NCBI RefSeq assembly: GCF_014287675.1 | Contig: NZ_JACOPQ010000006.1 | Location: forward strand, 1-64,000 | DNA length: 64,000 bases | Direction: 5' to 3' | DNA from: Lawsonibacter faecis | Lineage (GTDB): Bacteria; Bacillota; Clostridia; Oscillospirales; Oscillospiraceae | Part shown: one piece after another, positions 1 through 7,116 of the stretch | Layout: every line of letters begins with the position of its first letter | Position numbering within the stretch: position 1 is the stretch's first letter | Made by a program: the position numbers and the translations under genes | The notes under the pieces: generated by a model | Database searches by the model: none | Told to the model about the DNA's origin: nothing | The model's input: only the letters and a program-made list of their open reading frames with translations

Positions 1-119
1 TCAAACAGCGACATCCGGAACACATTCAGCGTCGGCACTATCATGAATATGAAAAACAGTACTGTTGCAGGCAGGATGCATAACACCAAAAACCGGTTGC
101 GTCCTTTATGCCTCTCCAT
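1..119 (-). CDS. Carbohydrate ABC transporter permease, N-terminal fragment (partial)
   Basis: Reading leftward from an ATG at 117-119, 39 codons are visible before the window ends. The peptide begins MERHKGRNRF and runs into a strongly hydrophobic stretch (LVLCILPATVLFFIFMIVPT), then LNVFRMSL. A basic start, a first membrane helix and a P-T-x-x-x-F pattern are typical of MalF/UgpA-type sugar permeases. It lies just downstream of the solute-binding lipoprotein gene on the same strand, as expected in a binding protein-permease-permease operon. The call rests on this short N-terminus and its neighbour; the substrate cannot be read. Confidence 0.7.
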   Translation of the reverse strand, partial: MERHKGRNRFLVLCILPATVLFFIFMIVPTLNVFRMSLF

Positions 120-243
120 ATTTGCCGCCCCCTTCTCTCAATTTAAACGGACCCCTGCGCAGAAAGGAACGGGCGGCGGTGAGTAGGTCACTACTCACCG
201 CCGCCCGCCTACTGCCAGTCTCTATACGGTTGAGGGGGAGCGG

Positions 244-1647
244 TTACTTCAGGTTGGCGCGCATCTGGTCGCTGGCGGCCTTGATGCCGTCAACCCACTC
301 AGCCTCAGTGATATTGCCGCTGACCATGCCGTTCATGGGGTCGAAGAAGACCTCGCGGATGCTGGCCAGACCGGCGACGGAGTCGTAAGCGGCGAAGCCG
401 CCCAGGGCCGCCTTGGCGCCGTTGTCGTAGATGGAGTAGAAGAGCTTGTTGTCGCCCTCAAGCTTGTCGGCGATGTCCAGCACGGGCTGGATGGCGCCGC
501 CCTTGGCGAAGATCTCACAGGCGGTGTCACTGTAAAGGAAGGCGATGAACTGCTTGGCGGCGTCCTGATGCTCGGCGCCGGCGGGAATCCAGGCCTGCTC
601 GAACCAGGACACGCTGTACTGATCGCCGCCCTGCTCCACGGCGGGAATGGCGGTCATGCCCCACTCAAAGCCGTCGGCGCGGGGGGAGTCGGCCATCTCG
701 CCCACGATCCATGTGCCGTTGGGCATGAAGAGGGCCTTGTTGTCCAGAACGAGCTGCTGATTCTGCTTGAAGTCCTGGTCGTTGGCCTGGGCGGGGGTCA
801 CGGGGTTGGTATAGGTGGCCATCTTGGCGATGATGTCAAAGCAGGTCTGGGCCTCGGGGGTGTCCCAAACGCCCTCGGCGTAGGTGGTGGCCTGGTTGAA
901 GAACTCGGGACCGCCCACGCAGTACATCAGCGCGTAGAAGAACTCCTGGAAATAGCCGGTGGTGGGATAAGTAAAGAGGTAGATGCCCTCGGCCATGGCC
1001 TTGTCGCCCAGCTCCCACATCTCGTCCCAGGTGGTGGGAACCTCCCACCCCTTCTGCTCAAAGAGGCCGGCGTTGTAGAACAGGCCGCAGGGGGAGTAGA
1101 ACATGGGGGCCAGATAGGTCTTGCCGTCGCCGTAGGGGTTGGTGAGGGCGGTGTCGGTAAAACCGCCGGCGATCTTGTCGGAGACCTTCACGTCCTCGCC
1201 GGGCACGGTCATGCTCAGCACGTCGGTGATTTCGGCGATCTGGTTGTCCTTGATGAACTGGTCGGTCAGGCCCTTCTCACGGCCGGTGGCCAGATGGACC
1301 ACGTCGGGATACTCTCCGCCCTGCATGGCGGGCCCGATGACGTCCTCCAGACTCTTGTCGGAGGTGAGCTCCACCTTGATGCCGGTCTGGGCGGTGAAGG
1401 CGTCACAGACCTCCTGCCACATGCCGGGATAGGTATCCTCGTAGCCGGAGGCCAGGGCGGCCACGCTGATGGTCACGTCGCTGGCGGTGTTGTCGGGGGT
1501 GGTCTCAGGGGTCTTGCTGGGCTCGGTCACAGGGGTGCTGGCGCCGGGAGTGGGGGAAGTCTCGCCGCCGTTGTTGGCGCAGCCGGCGAGCAGGGACGCG
1601 GACAGGGCAAGAGACAGCCCCAGGGCCAGGATCTTCTTCAGTTTCAT
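244..1647 (-). CDS. Extracellular solute-binding lipoprotein of a sugar-type ABC importer
   Basis: 467 aa. The N-terminus is a lipoprotein signal peptide (MKLKKILALG, hydrophobic core, lipobox LLAGC), followed by a Thr/Pro/Ser-rich tether (about residues 24-55). The mature part reads as a type 1 extracellular solute-binding protein of the maltose/oligosaccharide class, with W-x-E-M-W (TTWDEMWELG), a FYNAGLF-like segment and a C-terminal AAKQFIAFLYS helix. It would be anchored outside the membrane and deliver a solute to the permease encoded downstream. An AGGAGG-like site precedes the ATG (complement of acctcct near 1656). The divergent AraC regulator at 2132 is a likely controller. Substrate is not evident. 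Confidence 0.9.
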   Translation of the reverse strand: MKLKKILALGLSLALSASLLAGCANNGGETSPTPGASTPVTEPSKTPETTPDNTASDVTISVAALASGYEDTYPGMWQEVCDAFTAQTGIKVELTSDKSLEDVIGPAMQGGEYPDVVHLATGREKGLTDQFIKDNQIAEITDVLSMTVPGEDVKVSDKIAGGFTDTALTNPYGDGKTYLAPMFYSPCGLFYNAGLFEQKGWEVPTTWDEMWELGDKAMAEGIYLFTYPTTGYFQEFFYALMYCVGGPEFFNQATTYAEGVWDTPEAQTCFDIIAKMATYTNPVTPAQANDQDFKQNQQLVLDNKALFMPNGTWIVGEMADSPRADGFEWGMTAIPAVEQGGDQYSVSWFEQAWIPAGAEHQDAAKQFIAFLYSDTACEIFAKGGAIQPVLDIADKLEGDNKLFYSIYDNGAKAALGGFAAYDSVAGLASIREVFFDPMNGMVSGNITEAEWVDGIKAASDQMRANLK

Positions 1648-2035
1648 TTCCGTTACCTCCTGAAATTTTGATGTGTTCGATTTTGCCCGTTATCTCATAC
1701 AGCGGCCTTCCGCGCGCGGGACGGGTGCGCTATTGCGCACCCTGCGCGCCTCCTTGCCCTGCAGTCGAACCGATGGGGAAATGCGTTTCTTCTTTGCCGT
1801 ATGTTCCCGTTGTCCGGGACCATTATCCTGTTTTTCTTGCCTTTAGTATATCGTTTCTTCTCTTGGGAGTCTTCCAGGAAAGTACACAGTTTTTTTCAAA
1901 TTTATATATTCCAGCACTCAATTTATCATTTTCCACAACCAGGACCCGCCATTTTGCGCCGCCTTGTCAATTCCTACAAAAGCGCTTCCGAGAACGTCCG
2001 CAAAACGCCCTTTCCAAGCGCCGCCGACATTTTTC

Positions 2036-2064
2036 TTGTTGCAGATTTTTGAGTATGCTATAAT
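2036..2064 (+). promoter_or_regulatory. Promoter of the AraC-type regulator gene
   Basis: TTGTTG (2036-2041) and a perfect TATAAT (2059-2064) are separated by 17 bp, in the AT-rich part of the 484-bp divergent region 1648-2131. The rest of that region holds no convincing gene. A promoter for the leftward transporter operon should also lie here, but I could not fix it; one TATACT-like box exists on the minus strand near 1845-1850 without a good -35. Confidence 0.7.
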
Positions 2065-2131
2065 CAGATTACACACAGTCCGCGCCGCACGGATACAGGA
2101 AAGAACCTGACAAAAAGGGAGGGGCCGTCCC

Positions 2132-3001
2132 ATGAAAGATAAAAAATCTCCCGCTCCCCAGTCCCCGGACACGCAGCTGCTGGTGGACAACGTGGTCGTC
2201 CAGGATATGCCTGCGGATTTTCATTTTGAAACCCACATGCACCGCACTGTGGAACTGCTGATCTGCCTCAGCGGAAGCCTGGTGATTACCATTCACGGCA
2301 ATCACCATCAGGTCTCCGCCGGGGAGTACATGGTCATCTTCCCCGACATCCCCCACCGGGCGGACGTGCCCTGCGACGCGCCCTGCTCCATCCTGCAGAC
2401 CCACTTCCACAGCAGCTCCTTCTCCGAGCTGGTGGACCGGCAGTTCCCCATGAGCGAGCTGGTGTTCTCCTTCGAGCTCTCTCTGGAAAAGCGCAAGTTT
2501 TTCCACAGCAAGAGCTCGCCCCAGCTGGTGGCCTGCCTGGAGGGGCTGCGCAGCGAGCTCTACATTGCGCAGAAAAACGCCCAGAAGATGCTCCAGCTCT
2601 ACCTCACCCAGCTCAACATTCTCCTCTCCCGGGATTTGAGCGCCCACACCAGCAACGCAGCCATCTACGAAAACCGCTATCTGGTCAACGCCACCACCTT
2701 TATCAACGAGCACTATATGGAAAAGCTGACCGTCAACGAGGTAGCCCTGACGGTGGGCGTCTCCCCGCGCTACCTCACCAAGCTCTTTCACGAGCACCTC
2801 AATATGGGCGTGTCCACCTACATTACCTATGTCCGCATCAGCAAGTCCATCGACTTCAAGTATCTCAACAGCCAGTATCCGCTGACCGACCTGGCGCTGG
2901 ATATGGGTTTTGGGAGCCTGCAGCATTTTTCCAAGGTCTTTAAGGAAAAAATGGGCGTATCCCCCAAGCGCTATTTCTCCATTCAAACGGTGGAGTATTA
3001 A
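2132..3001 (+). CDS. AraC-family transcriptional regulator with cupin sensor domain
   Basis: 289 aa. The N-terminal part (about 25-80) is a cupin-like ligand-binding fold, with His-rich FHFETHMHR and the GEYMVIFPDIPHR turn usual in sugar-responsive AraC proteins. The C-terminal 100 residues hold the two helix-turn-helix motifs, including VNEVALTVGVSPRYLTKLF and DLALDMGFGSLQHFSKVFK, ending with MGVSPKRY. A strong ribosome site (GGGAGGGG) lies 6-7 nt before the ATG. It is divergent from the ABC importer at 244, so control of that importer by a carbohydrate is the simplest inference. The methyltransferase pair downstream is an alternative target. Confidence 0.93.
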   Translation: MKDKKSPAPQSPDTQLLVDNVVVQDMPADFHFETHMHRTVELLICLSGSLVITIHGNHHQVSAGEYMVIFPDIPHRADVPCDAPCSILQTHFHSSSFSELVDRQFPMSELVFSFELSLEKRKFFHSKSSPQLVACLEGLRSELYIAQKNAQKMLQLYLTQLNILLSRDLSAHTSNAAIYENRYLVNATTFINEHYMEKLTVNEVALTVGVSPRYLTKLFHEHLNMGVSTYITYVRISKSIDFKYLNSQYPLTDLALDMGFGSLQHFSKVFKEKMGVSPKRYFSIQTVEY

Positions 3002-3017
3002 GAAGACCCCGCGCTCA

Positions 3018-3117
3018 GCCTGCCAAAGAAGCCCCAAGGAGCTTCTTTGGCAGAAGGCCGCATGACGGATATTCATTTGACTGCGTGGCTTTCTCTGGCG
3101 GAGGTTTTTTTGACGGC
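3018..3117 (+). repeat. Hairpin-bearing interspersed repeat, copy 1 (family B)
   Basis: A stem of about 13 bp (CTGCCAAAGAAGC pairing with GCTTCTTTGGCAG) is followed by GCATGACGGAT, then a CTGCG-GGCTTTCTCTG-GGAGG segment, T7 and ACGGCC. The same blocks in the same order occur at 10570-10777, where about 115 bp of extra hairpins sit in the middle. The two first stems differ by a compensatory pair (GCC...GGC here, GTC...GAC there), so pairing is conserved. Function unknown. Confidence 0.7.
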
Positions 3118-3121
3118 CTGG

Positions 3122-3167
3122 GCGGGCGCTTCCCCTGCAAAGCGGCAGGGGAAGCGCCCGCTTTTTT
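3122..3167 (+). terminator. Rho-independent terminator after the AraC gene
   Basis: A long GC stem (GCGGGCGCTTCCCCTGC pairing with GCAGGGGAAGCGCCCGC, loop AAAGCG-like) is followed by T6. It lies 120 bp after the AraC stop codon, beyond the family B repeat. The remaining bases to 3321 are AT-rich leader for the next gene, with a TATAGT box near 3254-3259 but no clear -35. Confidence 0.85.
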
Positions 3168-3321
3168 ATACGCCGGAAATAAAATAGTGCACATTTTTAT
3201 AAAAAACACGAATCCAGTGCTCAACGGTGAAAGCGCAATCCAAATATATCCGCTATAGTACGGGTATAGGATCCCCTCCGTCTCTAAATTGGGGGTATCA
3301 CACTATAAGGAGGAAGGCAAT

Positions 3322-4392
3322 TTGGATACGCCGAGAGACAACCTGCTGCGCCTGCTGCACCGCCAGGGCTATGATACGGTCCCGCTGGAATTTGCGCTTT
3401 GTCCTCATCTGGAAGAGGTTTATCAGGCATATGAGCACAGCGACCTCCCCTACAACGAGTATTTTCAGATGCCCTGGAAGCGGATTGCGGATCTGCGTCC
3501 GGACAACGACGACCGCACCCGGTTCGCCCACTACCACGCCGCCGCCGGGCTGGACGCCGCCGGCGAGATAGACGAGTGGGGTGTGGGCCACCGTGCCACG
3601 CCGACCTCCATGCACATGACCCAGATGTTCTGTCCGCTCCGGGACGCCGACAGCGAGGAGGAGATACAGGCCTACCCGCTGCCCACCTATTCCGCAGCGC
3701 AAAACCCCGGCCTCAGTGCTGAGGTCGAGGCGCTGAAGCAGCGGGGCGTCTCCCCCGTGGGCAATATGCAGTGCACCATCTGGGAAACCGCCTGGTACAT
3801 CCGTGGAATGGAAAACCTGATGATGGACATCATGTCCGAGGACCCGATGGCCGAGATCCTCCTGGACCGGGTCACCGAGATGTCCCTCAGCCGCGCCAAG
3901 CTCTACGCCCAGGCGGATGTGGATATCCTCTTCCTCGGCGACGATATCGGGATGCAGCAGACCATCATGATGAGCGAGGAGATGTACACCACCTGGATTA
4001 AGCCCAGGCTGAAGAAAATCATCGGCGCGGCCAAGGCCGTCAAGCCGGATCTGCTGGTCTTCTACCACTCCTGCGGGTACATCGAACCCTTTATCCCCCA
4101 CCTCATCGAGGTCGGCGTGGACGTGCTCAACCCAATCCAGCCGGAGTGCATGGACGTGGAAAAGATTTTTCGGGAGTACGGCGACCGCCTTTCCTTCCAC
4201 GGGACCATCGGCACCCAGAGCGTCATGCCCTTCGGTACGCCGGAGGAGGTCCGGGCGAATGTGAAGCGCAATCTCGACCTCGCCGGCGACAAGGGCGGCC
4301 TCTTCGTGGCTCCCACCCACCTGCTGGAGCCGGAGGTGCCCTGGGAAAACATTCGGGCCTATGTGGAGGCCTGTCAAAACTACACCCGCTGA
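3322..4392 (+). CDS. Uroporphyrinogen decarboxylase-like corrinoid methyltransferase (MtaA/CmuA family)
   Basis: 356 aa from a TTG start chosen because AAGGAGGAAGG lies 5-6 nt before it; the in-frame ATG at 3289 would place the ribosome site inside the gene. The fold family is UroD/MtaA, whose non-haem members move a methyl group from a corrinoid protein to a thiol or pterin. A zinc-site pattern HxC (YHSCG) with a later Cys (QPECMDV), and the C-terminal PTHLLEPEVPWENI block, support the methyltransferase branch. The next gene encodes the corrinoid protein 38 bp downstream, so the two probably act together in the cytoplasm. The methyl donor is not encoded beside them. Confidence 0.85.
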   Translation: MDTPRDNLLRLLHRQGYDTVPLEFALCPHLEEVYQAYEHSDLPYNEYFQMPWKRIADLRPDNDDRTRFAHYHAAAGLDAAGEIDEWGVGHRATPTSMHMTQMFCPLRDADSEEEIQAYPLPTYSAAQNPGLSAEVEALKQRGVSPVGNMQCTIWETAWYIRGMENLMMDIMSEDPMAEILLDRVTEMSLSRAKLYAQADVDILFLGDDIGMQQTIMMSEEMYTTWIKPRLKKIIGAAKAVKPDLLVFYHSCGYIEPFIPHLIEVGVDVLNPIQPECMDVEKIFREYGDRLSFHGTIGTQSVMPFGTPEEVRANVKRNLDLAGDKGGLFVAPTHLLEPEVPWENIRAYVEACQNYTR

Positions 4393-4430
4393 CGCGAAGC
4401 CGCTCATGCGGAAAAAGGAGCACAGCCGAA

Positions 4431-5087
4431 ATGAGTCTTACCATCTTGCAGGAGATCTCCGCGCAGCTTCAGCGCGGAAACGCCAGAGCCGTCAGAGAGC
4501 TGGTGCAGCAGGCGATTGACGCGGGCGTTCCGGTGGAGTGCATTCTAAACGACGGACTGCTCGGCGGCATGTCCGTGGTGGGCGAGCGCTTCAAGCGCAC
4601 TGAAATTTTCGTACCTGAGGTCCTGGTGGCCGCGCGGGCGATGAACCAGGGCGCCGCCCTCCTCAAACCCCTCCTGGCCTCTTCCGACGTGAAGTCCTGC
4701 GGAAAGGTCTGCATCGGTACCGTTAGGGGCGACCTCCACGACATCGGCAAAAACCTGGTGAAGATGATGATGGAGGGCAAGGGCCTGGAGGTGGTGGACC
4801 TGGGTACCGACGTGGAGCCGGAGACCTATGTCCGCGCCGCCGTGGAGCAGGACTGCCGGATCATCTGCTGCTCCGCCCTGCTGACCACCACCATGTCCGT
4901 CATGGCCGAGGTGGTCGCCAAGGTCCGCCAGGCCGGCATCCATGACCGCGTGAAGGTGATGATCGGCGGCGCGCCCGTCACTGAGACGTTCTGCGCCCAG
5001 ATCGGCGCGGACCGCTACACGCCGGACGCCACCACCGCCGCAGACGCGGCGGTGGAGATCTGCCGGACGCTGGCGGAGACCGGCTGA
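4431..5087 (+). CDS. Corrinoid (cobalamin-binding) methyltransferase protein
   Basis: 218 aa. An N-terminal four-helix cap (about 1-85, with ILNDGLLGGMSVVGERF and EIFVPEVLVAARAMNQG) precedes a Rossmann-like B12 domain. The lower-ligand motif D-x-H-x-x-G is seen as DLHDIGKNLV, followed by GLEVVDLGTDV, SALLTTTM and IGGAPVTE. This is the MtaC/MtbC/MttC class, which carries methyl-Co(III) between a substrate methyltransferase and an MtaA-like partner. AAAAAGGAG precedes the ATG. It forms an operon with the UroD-like gene upstream. The substrate (methanol, methylamine, betaine or a methoxy-aromatic) cannot be told from these two genes. Confidence 0.92.
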   Translation: MSLTILQEISAQLQRGNARAVRELVQQAIDAGVPVECILNDGLLGGMSVVGERFKRTEIFVPEVLVAARAMNQGAALLKPLLASSDVKSCGKVCIGTVRGDLHDIGKNLVKMMMEGKGLEVVDLGTDVEPETYVRAAVEQDCRIICCSALLTTTMSVMAEVVAKVRQAGIHDRVKVMIGGAPVTETFCAQIGADRYTPDATTAADAAVEICRTLAETG

Positions 5088-5262
5088 CGGTGCTTGCGCG
5101 GCATCAAACTTACATAACGGCGCTGAAAGCGGGGAGACGGCAATGCCGTCTCCCCGCTTTCCTCCTGCGCCTCTCTGTTTCAGCGGTTTCCGCGGCTCCC
5201 TCAAATTTTGCGTTTCGTACCATTTTTTGTCCAAACATACAATGAAACCGGTACCAATCGTT

Positions 5263-5325
5263 GTTAAATAACTAACTATTGGAAATCTCTTGAACTCTCT
5301 TCTCAACTCGACTATAGTTAAATAA
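5263..5325 (+). promoter_or_regulatory. Promoter of the formate dehydrogenase operon with a direct repeat
   Basis: TTGAAC (5290-5295) and TATAGT (5313-5318) are exactly 17 bp apart, about 47 bp before the first gene. The octamer GTTAAATA is repeated at 5263-5270 and 5317-5324 (54 bp apart), bracketing the promoter, and could be a regulator site. The promoter call is strong; the operator idea is only a guess. Confidence 0.75.
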
Positions 5326-5364
5326 AGTTAGGTATCCAATCAAATTTTGAGGGGGAATCGGGCA

Positions 5365-5844
5365 ATGGAAACACATCTGAGCCGGGCGGAAAAGCTGGAG
5401 CTGATCCGCTCCCGGCCCGGCGGGAAGGACCGCCTGCTCTCCGTCCTGCTGGATTTGCAGGCGGCGGAGCCGTCGCACTGTATCGACGAGGAAACCGCCG
5501 TCCTGGTGGGGGCGGAGCTCGGCGTCGCCCCCGCCCGCGTGTATGACGCGGTCTCTTTCTACGCCATGCTCTCTCCCGCGCCCCAGGCCCGTTTCACCGT
5601 GGAGGTCTGCGAGAGCGCGCCCTGCCACTTTTCCCACGCCGGCCGCGCCGCCGATTTGGCGGAGCGGGCGCTGGGCGTGAGGGTGGGTGAGGACACCCCG
5701 GACGGTCTCTTCGCCCTGCGGGCCGTCCCCTGCTTCGGCGCGTGCGACAAAGCCCCGGCGGTCAAGATTGACGGGCATGTCTACGGTCCCCTGGACGAGG
5801 CCGGGCTGCGCGCCGTGCTGGCCCAGTACAAGGAGGCGGAATAA
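5365..5844 (+). CDS. NuoE-like [2Fe-2S] subunit of NAD-linked formate dehydrogenase
   Basis: 159 aa, matching the usual length of NuoE/HydC thioredoxin-like ferredoxin subunits. After a helical start (about 1-75, with VYDAVSFYAML), the four cluster cysteines appear as CESAPC (C-x4-C) and PCFGACDKAP (C-x3-C), with the VEVC strand before the first. The subunit passes electrons between the NuoF flavin subunit and the catalytic chain. The ATG was chosen for the GAGGGGG site 9-10 nt upstream. The stop abuts the next ATG with no gap, so translation is likely coupled. Confidence 0.92.
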   Translation: METHLSRAEKLELIRSRPGGKDRLLSVLLDLQAAEPSHCIDEETAVLVGAELGVAPARVYDAVSFYAMLSPAPQARFTVEVCESAPCHFSHAGRAADLAERALGVRVGEDTPDGLFALRAVPCFGACDKAPAVKIDGHVYGPLDEAGLRAVLAQYKEAE

Positions 5845-7113
5845 ATGGCGGATTTCACACCTGTCCTGCTCACCCGGGCGGGCCATACCACTCCCTTCTC
5901 CGTGTCGGAGTATATCTCCCACGGCGGGTATTCAGCATTGGAGAAGGCGGTAACGATGACGGGGGAGGAGATCCTGAAGGAGCTGACGGCGGCCCGCCTG
6001 ATGGGCCGGGGCGGGGCGGGATACCCTGTGGACAAGAAGTGGCGTCACCTCTACGGCGTGGAGGGCGGGCCCAAGTACGTCGTCTGCAACGCAGACGAGG
6101 GGGAGCCGGGCACCTTCAAGGACCGTGTGCTCCTGGAGCAGGACCCCCTCTCCGTCATCGAGGGCATGACCATCGCGGGCTACCTCTTCGGCTCCCCCCG
6201 GGGCTTCATCTACATCAGGGGCGAATACCGGGACCTCCAGCCCCTCTTTGAGCGGGCCGTGAAGCACGCCCACCGCTTCGGCTACCTGGGAAAGAACATC
6301 CTGGGCGTGGAGGGCTTCGACTTCGACATCACCGTGGTCGCCGGCGGCGGCGCCTACATCTGCGGCGAGAACTCCGCCATGCTCAACTCCATCGAGGGCA
6401 AGGTGGGCCGCCCCCGGGTGAAGCCCCCCCACCTGGCCGAGGTGGGACTCTACGGCAAGCCCACCCTGGTCAATAACGTGGAGTCCTTCGCCGCCGTGGT
6501 GCCCATCCTCAACATGGGCGGCGACGCCTACCACGCCCTGGGCACCGAATTTTCCGGCGGCACCAAGCTGGTCTCCCTCTGCGGGCACGTAAAGCGCCCC
6601 GGCACCTATGAGGTGCCCCTGGGCACCCCCATCCGCGCCATCATCGAGGACTGGGGCGGCGGGACCGACAGCGGCCGGGCCGTGGGCTTCTGCCAGCTGG
6701 GCGGCCACTCCGGCCCCATCGGCTTCCCCGAGCAGCTCGACACCCCCTACTGCTACAAAGCCGCCAAGGACGCGGGGCTGGGCATCGGCTCCGGCTCCAT
6801 CGTGGTGATGGACGAGGACGTGGACCCGGTGGCCTACCTCCAAAAGGTCATGGAGTTCTTCGTCCACGAGTCCTGCGGCAAGTGCACCCCCTGCCGCCTT
6901 GGCACTACCCGGATGCTGGAGCTGCTCACCGCCTTTGTGGAGGACCGGGCCGTCCCCGGCGACGTGGAGAGGCTGGAGAGTCTGGCCGACAACATCGCCA
7001 TGCTCTCCTCCTGCGGCCTGGGCCAGTCCGCCGACAAGGCGGTCAAGAGCTGCCTGAAGCACCGCCGCGCCGCTTTCGAGGCCCATATCGTCCTGAAGGG
7101 AGGGGTATCTTAA
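5845..7113 (+). CDS. NuoF-like NADH-binding flavoprotein subunit of formate dehydrogenase
   Basis: 422 aa. The N-terminal half has the FMN/NAD-binding features of NuoF: GRGGAGYPVDKKW, VCNADEGEPGTFKDR and GAGAYICGE-like GGGAYICGENSAML. A soluble-ligand-binding beta-grasp follows (CGHVKRPGTYEVPLG), then the C-terminal [4Fe-4S] site ESCGKCTPCRLGT with a fourth Cys in SSCGLGQSA. It exchanges hydride with NAD(P)H and passes electrons to the NuoE-like and FdhA chains. It lacks the extra ferredoxin domain of HydB and is close to E. coli NuoF in length. It lies between and nearly touches its partners. Confidence 0.95.
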   Translation: MADFTPVLLTRAGHTTPFSVSEYISHGGYSALEKAVTMTGEEILKELTAARLMGRGGAGYPVDKKWRHLYGVEGGPKYVVCNADEGEPGTFKDRVLLEQDPLSVIEGMTIAGYLFGSPRGFIYIRGEYRDLQPLFERAVKHAHRFGYLGKNILGVEGFDFDITVVAGGGAYICGENSAMLNSIEGKVGRPRVKPPHLAEVGLYGKPTLVNNVESFAAVVPILNMGGDAYHALGTEFSGGTKLVSLCGHVKRPGTYEVPLGTPIRAIIEDWGGGTDSGRAVGFCQLGGHSGPIGFPEQLDTPYCYKAAKDAGLGIGSGSIVVMDEDVDPVAYLQKVMEFFVHESCGKCTPCRLGTTRMLELLTAFVEDRAVPGDVERLESLADNIAMLSSCGLGQSADKAVKSCLKHRRAAFEAHIVLKGGVS

Positions 7114-7116
7114 ATC

